Positions 18,001 to 29,100 of a stretch of 29,814 nucleotides of DNA are shown piece by piece. Source of the stretch: Pigoraptor vietnamica (lineage: Eukaryota > Opisthokonta > Filasterea); contig CALSCQ010000683.1 in the NCBI GenBank assembly GCA_943704525.1, forward strand, positions 1 through 29,814, in the 5' to 3' direction. The notes beneath the pieces are model-generated. The model was not told where the DNA came from and did not search any database. It worked only from the letters and a program-made list of their open reading frames with translations. The position numbers were made by a program, and so were the translations under genes. The stretch's first letter is position 1. Every line of letters starts with the position of its first letter.

Positions 18001-19939
18001 ATGGCGAACAGAGGGGGCAAGCGTGAGGCCACTGATACCGCCGACGACCCTGCGCCCGCGAAACACGCCCGTGGCGAACCTCTAGATTAGCGTTCCCGCG
18101 ACGTGCCGCTGACACATGTGGACGTGGGGGCCGTCGCAGGCCCTGTACGCCAGGGCGGTGGATGCGTCCGCCGGCATTTTCAAGCCGTGGCCCATGCAGG
18201 GCCCTGCGCCCAGGGACTGGTATGACGCCGAAGCGGGCGCCAACTTCGCGCATCGCGATTGTTTGGTGGCGTTGCGCGGGCAGATTGAGAGGGCGTCAAG
18301 CCTCGCCCGACGGCGTGGGGAAGTCCGGATTTGTACGCGTGCTCGCGGGCGCGTTCCAGAGCCGCCCTGATTTCTTTGTCGTGTATGTCGCGCAGTGCGA
18401 GGACTCGCTGTCCACGCCCAACCCGTGCTGCTACTACCTCGATCGCGTCGGGGAGGGCGTGCGTGCGTTTCAGAAGGCTAGAGGGAATGTCACTAGTATG
18501 GACAGTTCTCTCTGGGATATGATGCCGCCAACGAGGGGCTCGACATGGGAACGCTCAGCCAAGGACGCGTGCGAGGCCAAGCTGCGTGATCTCCGCGGTG
18601 TGTTCCACGCCTCCCATCCCCGCGTGAAGACTCTGCTCGTGTTCGACGAGGTTGACAAGATCGTGGAGGCGCGAATGCTTGGCATCGTCCTTTCAGCCTT
18701 CCTGTCGAGCATGCCCTCCGGCTGCCGCCTCGTGTCGGGCACGCCTGCACAGCTACATCGATACCCTTGGCGCTGGCTACGAGTGCTTCGTCCGGCATAC
18801 GACGCCGCTCGGCGCTGTCGAGTTGAAGCGTTGGCTTTGGACTCCGATGGGTCTGCGTGTTGTCTCTATGCTGGAAGAGAAGCGCGGCGTGCTTCTGCAA
18901 AACCAGCTGGCGTGGACGGGAGGCGTTCTGCGTGCGCTCGTGCGCATTGCGTGCGCTGTCGAAGGAGGCACCCCGTGGGCGTGGTCTGCACTGCAGAGTG
19001 AAGAGAAGAGCGCGATGACGATGCGCCGTTATGCCCTTGCATCGAGGCTTCCGGTGGACCTCGTCGCGCTGGGCGAGGCGTGCACGTCCATCTTCTTTGG
19101 CGGCAAGGCGGAATTCGGTTGGAACAACATACTCCTGCGCACACATCGCTCTTGTACGCCGCAGAGTCGAGGTCGAAGGGCACCGAGGGCAGTTTGAGCT
19201 GCGTCCCGCTCAACCCCGTCGCGCAGACTGTCCTTCTGCGCTGGTGGACGCAGTGGGTTAATGACGACATCCCCCGGAAGATTGCGGTGGCGCAGGAGGC
19301 GCTCAAGAGCAAGGACGATGCCGAACGCAGGTACGCCCTTGAGAGCCTGTTGCGGTATGCCATCATCACACGCTAGACACACACGCATGAGCTGCAAGTG
19401 CGCCGCGCGAAGGTGGGACCGGCGTCGGACGAGTGGAAGACGCTCGTGCTGCGTTGCGACGAGCACGTGCACACTTCTTGGGACGGTTCCCGCTCGGGGC
19501 GCGCTGCTTTGCGACGTTCACGGGCATCGGTCCGCCGTGTTTCGACTACGTCTTTAAGGTGGACGGCGAGCGCGAGGAGGATCCCACGCTCTACGTCTTC
19601 GTTGATGTCACCAAGTCGCGACTCAATCACATGCTGGACACGAAGGACGTGGGCACGCTTAAAGAGACCCTTTTCAGCGTCATTGCCAAGGTGATCGGCG
19701 TAAGGGGCGACGATGTGGACGTGGCTGTGACGGACGCGGCGACGGGCGATGAGGATATTGTCGTGTTGGACGAAGAGGGGAATGCCCGCAGTGTGCTGTT
19801 TGTCGTGGCCGTCGAGCCTTGCGCGGTCGAAGACACGGCCAGCTGGGTTCGTTACGCCCCCCTCGACAATGTGGGTGGCTTGTGGGCGTGTATGACGACG
19901 CCGTTGAAGCCACCGCCGAGTCGTGAGCTGGGGTACTAA
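18001..19939 (+). pseudogene. P-loop NTPase, STAND/Crinkler-RHS-like, frame-broken, intronless
   Basis: It starts at ATG 18001 (MANRGGKREATD), preceded by a T-rich tract. An in-frame TAG lies at 18088-18090, and frames then change near 18110, 18298, 18740 and 19160. A second in-frame TAG lies at 19372-19374, and a further change near 19475, before TAA at 19937-19939. Joined by eye, the pieces give a Walker A loop (DGVGKSGFVRVL), VVYVAQCED, a Walker B-like LLVFDEVDK, a SGTPA sensor-like motif, a helical region (FVRHTTPLGAVELKRWL) and a C-terminal domain (YVFVDVTKSRLNHML to PPSRELGY) that I do not recognise. The order P-loop, hhhhDE, S-G-T resembles NTPases of the Crinkler/RHS protein class of protists, but this is tentative. 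With at least seven lesions it cannot make the full protein. It is intronless, unlike its intact neighbours. Confidence 0.65.
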
Positions 19940-19997
19940 ATTACTACTCTCAGAGTTCGCGTGAGCGCATGGGGGCACAACACAATTGGATGGTGGA

Positions 19998-20003
19998 AAT
20001 AAA
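19998..20003 (+). terminator. AATAAA poly(A) signal downstream of the NTPase pseudogene
   Basis: A canonical AATAAA lies 59 bases past the TAA of the broken NTPase gene. This is where a cleavage and polyadenylation signal would sit. It may be a leftover from the functional gene or chance. Confidence 0.4.
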
Positions 20004-20025
20004 CACGGTTTTCGGAATCGCGTGG

Positions 20026-20111
20026 GATTGGTCGGTTTGCGCGGCCAATCGGAAGCACAGGGGCAGACATCTGGCTGTCCGGTCTGCAGACCCGTGACTA
20101 CACACACACAC

Positions 20112-20153
<42 letters not shown>

Positions 20154-20354
20154 GCACACATGCACATACGCACACGCCCGTTGGTACTGCATTCAGCGTT
20201 GCTGTCAGTGCAGGTAGTGTGTGCGACTTTTCATGAGGTTGCTATGGGTTGATGCGGCCGTCGCGTGGGTGGCATTCCGTTCTGGAACGTCGTACAGCCA
20301 ACTCCCCAAAGTGAGCGCACCTGAACGGGCGCAGAGGGCCGTCGCTTTAAAGCG
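20026..20354 (+). promoter_or_regulatory. Upstream region of the phosphatase gene: inverted CCAAT pair and CGCTTTAAAGCG
   Basis: GATTGG (20026-20031) and CCAATC (20045-20050) form an inverted pair of CCAAT boxes 13 bases apart. CGCTTTAAAGCG at 20343-20354 is a perfect 12-base palindrome with a TTTAAA core, about 70 bases before the ATG, where a TATA-like element could act. The region between is mostly the CA microsatellite. Function is inferred from position only. Confidence 0.3.
20099..20160. repeat. (CA)n microsatellite upstream of the phosphatase gene
   Basis: A CA tract with a few CG variants in the 483-base spacer 19940-20422, about 260 bases before the phosphatase start codon. On the plus strand it reads CACACA with CACG steps at its ends. 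Confidence 0.95.
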
Positions 20355-20422
20355 AAATCAGCGGAAGGCGTACACCACCGTCGTCTTGCAGCGCCAGGAC
20401 TTTCGCTTGTCTGCCGCACAAC

Positions 20423-23400
20423 ATGGCGCGCGCCCTGTGCCTCGCTGTCGTCGCCGTCGTCGTCGCGTCTGCGTGCGCACACAGGACAGAGCCAGAGTGG
20501 CGGCGACTCGGCGCCAACATATGGCATCACGTGGATGAAGCTTATCCGCCGACGCGCGCGGAGGAGTATTCAGTCTCTCGCGAGGACTTTGAGGTACCGT
20601 CGACGTCGCACTGACGTGTGTGTGAATCGTGGCACGGGATGCTTGTACACAACTGAACTGCAAGCAGATAAAGTCAATAGCTATCACGCACGCACACGCA
20701 CACCACACGTACACATAAAGCCGCGCATGTACTCCGTTGATGGTCGTTCGCTCAACGCAAAACAGGCGAACGATGCCGTGCTGAAGGTGTCGCCGGACAC
20801 GTTCGACAGCCTCGACAGCGTGGTCGTGTCGTGGAGCGGCGTGGACGGTGCCAGTTCGAGCGACTGGATTGCCGTCTACTCGCCCTCTTACAGCGCCAAC
20901 GAGGAGTATGTGGACTATGCATGGGCCATGTCGTCGCCGACGTACATGCAGGGCTACGGCAACATCACCATCCAGCTGGTCAACATGCGCACGCAGTACG
21001 AGTTCAGGTGCGCGCGCGTTTCGTAACCCATCTGCCCCCTGTAGCAAAGCTCACACACACACACACGCCCACGTGTCTTCCCGGCACACAAGCGCCTGCA
21101 TGCACACACGCACGCACATGTATGTATTTCGTGCTCACGTGTTGGTTGTGTTCTTTGTGCGCAGGTACTTCAAGAACAACACGCAGTACATTCTCACGGC
21201 CGTGAGCAACCTCGTCAGCCCCAACTCGGAGAATGAGCCCCTCCACGGTCGTCTCGCGCTCACCGGCCGCGACGGCGAAATGAGGTGGGCCTTCGTCATC
21301 CTTGCCAGTCCATATGTCGCGCAGTTTTTCAAAACGGAAAAGAGCAAAAAAAAAAAACACGATGAGCTGTGTTGCATTTCTACAATTCGCTCATCGAAGC
21401 TCTTGACGGACTCTCGCAGGGTCATGTGGGTGACGAACAGCAGCGCGCACCCTCCCGTCGTCAGGTACGGCCTCGATCCCGATGCTCTTCTCTTTGCGTC
21501 CGTCGGCGCGTCGCACACGTACACGGCGTCAGACATGTGCCAGGACCCGGCGACGGTCGTCCACCCGCGCACGGGCTATCGCGATGCCGGCGTGGTGCGT
21601 AGTTTGCCCTCTGTTCGTGTGCGTTGTATGCCTAGTGTGCCCTCTGGTCGCGTGTTTGTGTGCGCGCATGCGTTGTGTGTGTAGTGCGCCCTCTGTTCCT
21701 GCCCATAGTGGTGCCATTTTGTGGACGTGCGCGCGTTGTGTGTGTGAATCTTTCGCATCTGTCTGCGTGCGTGCATTCTGTGTGGCCTGGCAGTCTCACT
21801 CGCACTGTCACGTGCTGCAGATTCACGACGTGCTGCTGGCTGGCCTCCTACCGGACACGTTTTATTACTATGCGTAAGTAGGATCGCACGTGCCCTCACT
21901 TCCTGTCTGCGCTTCAATCAAGGCCACTTCGGCTGCTTCCACAACAGTGTGCCATTACCGTGTCCTGACATCTCCTATCCTCCGTGTCCTGACATTTCTC
22001 GTTCCGTGTTCTAACATTATTATTCGATCTCTGCACACACACGCAGCTTTGGCAACGAGCACGAGGGCTTCAGCGCCGTCAACAACTTCACCGCACCGCC
22101 GCTCTCCCTCCCCTTTGCCTCGCGTGGAATGTCCTTCATCGCGTACGGCGACATGGGCGAGTCGCGCGGCGACGGCGCCGTGAGCACCATGCAGCGCACG
22201 TTCGAGCACGTCGACGAAATCGACCTCGTGTACCACATTGGCGACATCAGCGTGCGTGTCCCAATTGCGTCGCCCTGTGTTGTGGAGTCAATGGGAATGT
22301 CTCATTGCCTTGCGCTATGTAGAGTTAGCGTGCGTGTCTCTGTTGCATTTCACCGCAATGTGAGAGTCAGCGGGTGTGCGTATTGGTCGCTCTGCTAGTG
22401 TTGCACTTTTCAGAAATTATTGCGTCTCGGCGCTGTGAGGTGTTCGGCGCTCTCTCCTCGTGTAACACTCTTCTCGCTTTCTGTCTTCAGTACGCCCGCG
22501 GTGCCGCGTACCTGTGGGAGTGGTTCGCCTACTTCATCCAGCCCGTCGCAACGCGCGTCCCGTACATGGTCGGAATTGGTGAGCTTTGCAAGACGCTGCT
22601 TTGTGGGCAATGTTATACAAAGCTTTTGGCGCGCTGATGTGCCACTAACACGCCTTCTTTCGCTTTTCTCCCCCCAGGAAATCGTGAGTTCGAGCGCCTT
22701 CTCCTCATACGCAATATCGACGCAGCGCCTACGAGCACTCCGTCTTCCCTTGTCCTTTTCTCTGCCATAGCTACAGCGTCGATGGGGTTATCAGCCTCAA
22801 ACAGCTGTTGATGTCTCTGCGCATTTAACGTCAATACTTCCTATCGCAGACGAGTATGACCACACGGATGGTGGCGACAAGGACCCCAGCAAGGCGCCCG
22901 GCAACGGCTACCACCCGTGGTGGGGCAACTACGGCGCGGACTCGTCCGGAGAGTGCGCCGTGCCAATGGTCAATCGGTTCCACATGCCCGACAACGGTGG
23001 GTGTTCTGTAAGGGTTTCCTTGCTCTTTGTCTTTTCATATTTTCTTATTCTTTTTTTTTCCCTCGCGCGTCGAACACGTCTTGCAATTCTTTCTTCTCTC
23101 TTGTCACACACGTTCTCACACTGCTTTGTTAATATTCGACAGGCAATGGCATTTTTTGGCACAGCTTTGACTTTGCTCTCGCCCACTTTGTGACGCTGAG
23201 CTCCGAGCACGACTGCGGCGAGGGCTCCCCGCAGGCCGTGTGGCTCGAGGCTGACCTCGCTGCCGTGGACCGCCGCGCGACGCCGTGGGTCGTCGTTGGT
23301 TTCCACCGGCCGATGTACTGCTCGGAGAACTACTTCACGGATTACCTCGTCTCGCTTGGCCTCAGGGCGAAGTTTGAGGACGTGGTGGGTGTGCGCTGCG

Positions 23401-24067
23401 TGCGGTTGAATCAACTTCCCAAGCGCTTGTCGTGCGTGCAAGTATGGGTTGAATGCACGTCGGTTGTCCGTGGGTTTTGTATTATCATCTCGATGAATTC
23501 GTTATTAACTTCGCCGTTGGTTTGCAGCTGTGCAAGTACCGAGTGAACCTTGTGCTCACCGGCCACTACCACAGGTGAGTTAGGGAAAGGTATAGCGAGT
23601 AGCAGTAAGAATCGCTCGAGGTAATTGTATTGCGATATGTGCCGTGCTAATGTGCTCAACGGTCCAAATCTTTGCAGCTATGAGCGCACGTGCCCCGTGT
23701 ACAAGGAAGAGTGCCTCGGCGACGAGACGTCGCCCAAGGCGCCAGTGCACGTGATGGTGCGTATGCCGCTTACCTGAGCGCGAGTGGCCGATGCATGCGT
23801 GAGCCGTTCGTTTTCTCGAAGCGCACATTCCATCTGCCCTCGTGCTGATTCCCTTATTACCCCCCTCGGCAGGTCGGTACTGCCGGCGCCGATCTGGACA
23901 ACGCCGACTACTACAACGTCACGTGGAGCGTGTACCATGACCAGTACTTTGGCTATGCGCTCGTCACTGCGGTGGACGCGCACACGCTGCGGCTCGAATA
24001 CCGCCACAACCACGACGACGCCCTTTTCGACAAATTCACCATCACGCACAACTACGGGCTCGACTGA
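20423..24067 (+). CDS. Secreted purple acid phosphatase (metallophosphoesterase)
   Basis: Thirteen exons: 20423-20593, 20721-21007, 21165-21284, 21420-21594, 21821-21873, 22047-22251, 22491-22578, 22678-22683, 22850-22996, 23143-23384, 23528-23574, 23678-23756 and 23873-24067. They total 1815 nt and 604 residues, with all phases closing. It hydrolyses phosphate monoesters at acid pH using a binuclear metal centre. A signal peptide (MARALCLAVVAVVVASACA) sends it to the secretory route. A fibronectin-like N-terminal domain (WSGV, DWIAVYSP, VVRYG) precedes the catalytic domain. All seven ligands are present: D304 (GDMG), D335 and Y338 (GDISY), N368 (GNHE), H472 (VGFHRPMY), H511 and H513 (GHYH). 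The length fits the high-molecular-weight plant/protist class. The acceptor of intron 1 is AAG (20718-20720), so the junction after residue 57 is less sure. Exon 8 is only 6 bases. Confidence 0.95.
22678..22683 (+). other. 6-base micro-exon GAAATC in the phosphatase gene
   Basis: It is flanked by a strong acceptor (TTTTCTCCCCCCAG, ending 22677) and a strong donor (GTGAGT, 22684-22689). It supplies two bases of a Gly codon, the whole Asn codon and the first base of the His codon of the GNHE metal-binding motif. The flanking exons end and begin in the phases this requires (one base before, two after). Intron lengths on either side are 99 and 166 bases. Without it the protein stays in frame but loses the Asn ligand. 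Confidence 0.9.
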
Positions 24068-24370
24068 GCGGGGGTGGGAGAGTGTCACTCTCACGCGCCG
24101 GCTACAATATCTTTTGTGGTCACCGTTGGTTTGTCGCTCGAATGCGAGGCGTATTGCCTTGCTATGCTTTGTGTGTTCGTTGAGGTGGCGTGCGTTGCGT
24201 TTGCGTCGCGGGCGGCGCGAACTGTGGGGCCGTCGTAATGTGGATTGAACGTGCTCTAAGTGCGGGAACCTTGGCGCCTATTGCATTGGGGCACACTACA
24301 CGTGATGTCGGTTGCGCGAGTGCGCAGGAGTGTGCGCATGCAGAAGTTCGTGCGTTGTTTATGGCGTTCG
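24068..24370. other. Spacer between convergent phosphatase and DJ-1 genes
   Basis: These 303 bases hold the 3' ends of both genes. I see no AATAAA on either strand, no stable hairpin-type element and no credible reading frame. The sequence is GC-rich and unremarkable. Confidence 0.5.
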
Positions 24371-25381
24371 TCAATGGGCCTGCAACGTCTGCACGAACTT
24401 CTCCCCAAACGACCCCGCCGAGCTCGGCCCCTGCGCCGTGATGAGCTCCCTGTCCACCGTGACTTTCGGCAGGAGCGGCCAGTTCTCCTTCATGCGGGCG
24501 CCCGCCTCTCCAAGGCGCGTCTCGCAGTAGAACGGCACCGTCCCCCGGAGGAGAAGCTCGGTCGCCTTCTCTTCCCAGTTGGAATACACGGTCATCTGCC
24601 GAACAGTGGGTAAGAGAGATGATGTGCGCAGACGTACACGCAGGGCGCGAGGCGTGAAGCTTGCAACAATTCCTCTCTACTATGCGTGGTACGTGCCTGG
24701 TATCCTTCAAAGGCGAAGCGGCCCTCGGGCGACGCCAACCTCGTGGACAGCAGCGCGATCGGCCCGTGGCACAGCGCGCCAATCGGCTTACCGCGCTCGT
24801 GAAAGTACTTCAGAATGCGCCCCAACTCGCGATCGTCGACGAGATCTTCCATCGGCGCGTGTCCCCCGGGGATGAAGACGCCGACGTACTGGTCGAGGTC
24901 CTCGTCGGCAATCTCGGAGAACCGGTCCGGGGCCGCGAAATTCGTCGTGCGCTTGATGTCATCGACCATGCGGTGCGCCTCCTTATAGTCGCCGCGGCTG
25001 CCAAAGAACCACACGACCGAATCGCTGAAAGGATCCATGGCGGGCATGCTGCGATGCAACGCAGTCAACGTAGAGGCAGGGCGATCTATGCGCATGCGTT
25101 TGCGCCGTTACAGCCACATGTTGGGAGATTACTGTCAGGCGCACAGTGGTGACTCGTGCGACAATTGCCCTAGATGCGACTTACATTCCCGTCGGATTCG
25201 CAAAGATGGGCGTGAAGCCGGCTTCAAAAAGCTTCTTCAGAGGTTTGTACAGTTCCACAAGGAAATATCCGGTGTTTGCGTAGCGGTTTTCCTCGCGCAG
25301 CTGGAGGCGGTCAGCGCCCGACATGATGACGAGCACCTTTCGCGCCGGCTGCTGCGCGTTGACGGCGGTGTCTGAAGCCAT
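24371..25381 (-). CDS. DJ-1/PfpI family protein (HSP31-like)
   Basis: Three exons: 25381-25185, 25048-24697 and 24595-24371. They total 774 nt and 257 residues, with all phases closing. The start ATG at 25379-25381 gives MASDTAVNAQQPARKVLVIMSG, a typical first beta strand. FANPTG and PAMDPFSDS follow, and YVGVFIPGGHAP precedes the nucleophile elbow GALCHGP with Cys159-His160. The C-terminus has YQMTVYSNWEEK, VPFYCET and DRELITAQGPSSA, all features of the HSP31-like, glutamine-amidotransferase-fold branch. Members act as glyoxalase III, as chaperones or in protection from oxidative stress; which applies here cannot be told. Intron 2 has a GC donor: CAG|GCACGT (24691-24696) joined to CGGCAG. 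The only nearby GT would break the frame before the conserved MTVYS. The gene shares a divergent spacer with the channel gene. Confidence 0.92.
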
Positions 25382-26159
25382 TCTCGGAGGTTGCTGCCGG
25401 TGGATAGAGGACGATCTCTACGGCGACTGGGTTTCCGGACGAATGCCACTGATGCAATAACGGCGGAAGTCTGTCGAACTCTCAAAACGGCTCACTACGC
25501 GACCCAGTGTCCCGGGCCAACCAGTAATCGGCTTGCGTACAGTACATCACGGTCAACACTCCCAAGACAAGGCATCGTGCTGGGGTTGTGGGGGCGGCAT
25601 TGTTTCCGTGACGTCGCCACCCGTTCTTCCTATTACAAGGCGTCTTATCCCAAAAGATGGCTGCATACCGTGCATGCCGGCTCTTCTTCGGCTGTCCGTG
25701 TAACATGAACATATGTCTGGACAGTACCTTGGCGACACCTCGCTGCGAGTGCTGATTGGCTGGTGGCTTCTGAGACACTGACGCGGCCGAAAACACAGCG
25801 ACACTTCAACGCACTACGAAACGCACACGCACGCACGCCCTCACACGCACACGCACACGCACACGCACACGCACACGCACAGGCACACGCATACGCACAC
25901 GCACACGCACACGCACACGCACACGCACACGCACACGCACACCACACTTCTCTCCAAACGCACGCACACAACGCGCAGGCATGCAAATTTTTGTCCCCAC
26001 ACTCCCTCAGAGACACGAAAAGTCTTGATTCCATAGTGTGCGTGGTTTTATCTCTTTTGGACAGCGAGGCGGGGTCATCGCGCCCCTTTTCGTGTGCGCC
26101 GCATGGTCGTCGCGTGACAGTGACCGTCCCTTTGTGGACGTGTTTCGCACACATTCGAA
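25382..26159. other. Divergent spacer between DJ-1 and channel genes
   Basis: These 778 bases separate the DJ-1 start (25381, minus) and the channel start (26160, plus), so they must hold both promoters. The main feature is the CACACG repeat described separately. Reading frames across the repeat encode His-Ala or Arg-Val strings and are not genes. I find no clear TATA box, RNA gene or E2F-type site. Confidence 0.5.
25842..25943. repeat. (CACACG)n hexanucleotide repeat
   Basis: About 100 bases of CACACG units, with one AGGCAC and one CATACG variant in the middle. It is strictly alternating purine/pyrimidine over most of its length. It differs from the pure CA arrays elsewhere in the window by the regular CG step every six bases. 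Confidence 0.93.
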
Positions 26160-29100
26160 ATGGAGTCGCCTCGGGGATCCGGCGGTGCGTCGCCCACAAC
26201 GTCCTCGCGCGGCTCTCCCCGCTCGCGGCGCGGATCAAATGCAGAGCCTCTCACGGCAAATGGCCTCGCGTTTCTTCTCCTCCCGAAAACACGCCGGCAG
26301 AGTGAAGGGGACACCACGCTTGCCACTAGTAGCGAGTCTCCCCCATCGCGCTCGTCACCGCAGCCGAGACGTGCGACCATATCGACGCCCACTGCGCGTT
26401 CGAATCCGACGGTGATTATTCCCCCGCGACAGCTGAGCGAGCCGGAACCGATGCACGGGGGCCTGTCTCCCGCGCTCGCCCGCAGGCTATCTCAGAGCAC
26501 TGAGCCCCAGGGCGGCCTTGCGGCGTTGTCGCTCCCCTCCGTTGCGCCTGACGTCGTCGTGGACAGCGTTACGGTGACCAACATTCTCGAATCGGGTGAT
26601 CTGCAGACGCTGAACACGAGCGACCCGTTGGAGGCTGTGCGGCTGGCGGCCATCTCCGGCAGCCCCTCTATCCCGACGCTGGCAGTGGACGGCGAAGCGC
26701 TCAACGTGGACGAGTCGAACGAGCAGCAACCCGGGCGACGACGAGACAGCGGCTCCACACCGCGCGACGGGCGCTCGCGTGAGCCCAGTCCCTCGCGCCG
26801 GCGAGACAGCAGCCCGCGGCGGATGTCGCTGCTTGGGTCTTTCGAGGGGAGTCCGCTCCGCGCACGTGACCGCAGCAGGAGCCCCGGCCGCCGCCTCTCG
26901 CTGTCGTCGGACGGGTCGACGGTGTCCGGCATGTCCAAAAGGTCGTCGATCGACGAGGCGGAATCGCCGTTTGCGGAGGCCATCTCGCGCCTCGCCGAGT
27001 CTGCGAGTGCCATTGAGGAGTCTGCCGCCGCCGCCGTCGACAACATCCTCCCCTCCACGCCCACCGTCCCAGTGGCAGAAGCGCCCAGTGTGGACGACAT
27101 GCCCTCAATCGCGCTCCCGACGCTCGCGACAACGGAATCAGTCGCACAGTTGGACGCTTCCGCAAAGGCCGACTCCGCCCCTTCGGAAAAGCCCGCCGTG
27201 GATGACAAGACCGTGCCATCGGCGGAAGGAACGCCCGCCGTCGCACCAGTGACGGCCGACGGCGCAGCGCCGGAGAAGGACGCCGGGGTTCCACAGCCAC
27301 TGGCGGTACCTGCGCAGGGCGATGCCTCGCGGAGGAGCTCTGTGAGCGATGCGAAGGGTCCGGACGACGGAGAGAAGAGCGCCCCGGCGTCGCGCCGTTC
27401 GTCTTCGTCGTCAGAAGTTAGCATGGACGACATTGCTGCCCTCGCCGACGTGCAGCCGTGGTACAAGTCGCCCGCCTTTTGGCTGGAGGTGGTGCTGCTG
27501 CGCGACCGCTTTCCAAAGGCGCTGCGGGAGCCGCGGTCGCAGGCTCGCGTCCTGTGGAACTTTGTGGCCTTTTCCGCGATGATTGTGAGTGGCTGTGCTT
27601 TGTGCGAGCGCATCCAATTCCGTTGGACGTCTGCGCCTGTACGAACCGTGTCTTTGTCTAGGTCGTTGTGGCTTGGGGCTGTCGTAGTGGCTTGTTTTTG
27701 AGATGCCCTGTCCGATCCACAGCTGGCCTAAGTTTGATGTTCTGTCTCTTTCCTCCGCAGTACTTCACCGCGACGATTCCCTTCCGCGTGAGCTTTGGGA
27801 GCCCTGGTCCAATCTTCGATTACATTGACTACGCGTGCGATGTGTTCTTCGTGATCGATATCTTCCTTAACCTCCAGACGGGTGCGTGCGCCGGCTGCAC
27901 CTGTGTGCGCACGCGTGCCATTTCCCCGGCGAATGTATTGTGCGTGCGATATACTCGCGAAAATGTTTTGCGTGTTTCCGCACGCGCGTAAGGGAAAGGG
28001 TACAAGCGGAGCAGGGACGCAGCGTGTGTGCGAATGGCGTGGCTGGGCACTCTCGCTTTATAACTGCCCCTCACACACACACGGCTTGTTTTTGCGCAGG
28101 GTTCATGCACGAGGGCATTCTCGTGCTCCAGGAGGAGCGCTGCAAGCAACACTACCTGCAGGGGTGGTTCATGGTCGACTTTGTGTCGATGCTCCCGCTT
28201 AACTACGTCGCCCACATTCTCGGTGCGCCGGTGTTTTGCGTGCGTCGCTCGTGTGTGACTGTGTATCAGTGTGCGCACGCGGGGTGTGCAGTCTGTTTCG
28301 TGTGGGAGGAACTACAGCATCTCGCGTGTCTTGCTGCCATGTTATTTGTAGTCATCCAGCGCGCGCGCACTTTTGTCGTTGCTGCGCGCGATCCTTTGTG
28401 CCCAACAGTGCTTTGTCCCTTCGTCCCGTGCAGGTTTTCAGACGCTAGCGGCAATGCCCCGTATGATGCGCTTTGCGCGGCTGTTGCGGTGAGTGTTGCT
28501 TAATCACCCCCTTTCGTTGTTTTCTTCTTCCTTCTTGGTAGTGTGTAGCCGCGCGTCGCCAACACCACTTTCATCGCGTTGTTGGCTTCCTAGGGTGCGC
28601 ACTCCTACACTGTAACTCAGGGCTCACCCACACACGCGTGTGCCCTCATTTCTCATCAATGCGCGCTGTTCCGACCACGCGCACGCAGCTTCCGGAGCTA
28701 CCTCGAGGTGTTTGAGATGAAGTCGTCCGTCCCCGCGTTCATCCGCCTCTGCAAGCTCTTCCTGCTCATGTTTCTGCTCATCCACTGGACGGCGTGCATC
28801 TACTTCTTCATCGGGGTCGAGGAGGGCCTCGGAACGAACGAGTTTGTGCCCCCGCTGCGCCTCCAGAACGCCACCGTCGTCTCGCGGTGAGTGCTTTGGA
28901 GTCGTGTCGTGCTTTGGTTGGGGTTGTAGAGGAGGTCGCGCGCGTCCGGACAGTGTGCGAGGCCAATGTGCCTTCGTGTGAACGATCCCGCGCCTTCAAC
29001 TTGCTAGAAGTGGCTCCTGGCGGGACCCTTACGTTGATATGTCTGCTTCTTGCGTGCGTGTGCTGCGCAGGTACCTCTTTTCGGTGTACTTCTCGACGGC

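Noticed and set aside
25763-26305. Open frames running through the CACACG array (His-Ala and Arg-Val strings).
   Set aside because: Products of the repeat being open in all frames; flanking residues are not protein-like, and the real gene starts at 26160 in another frame.
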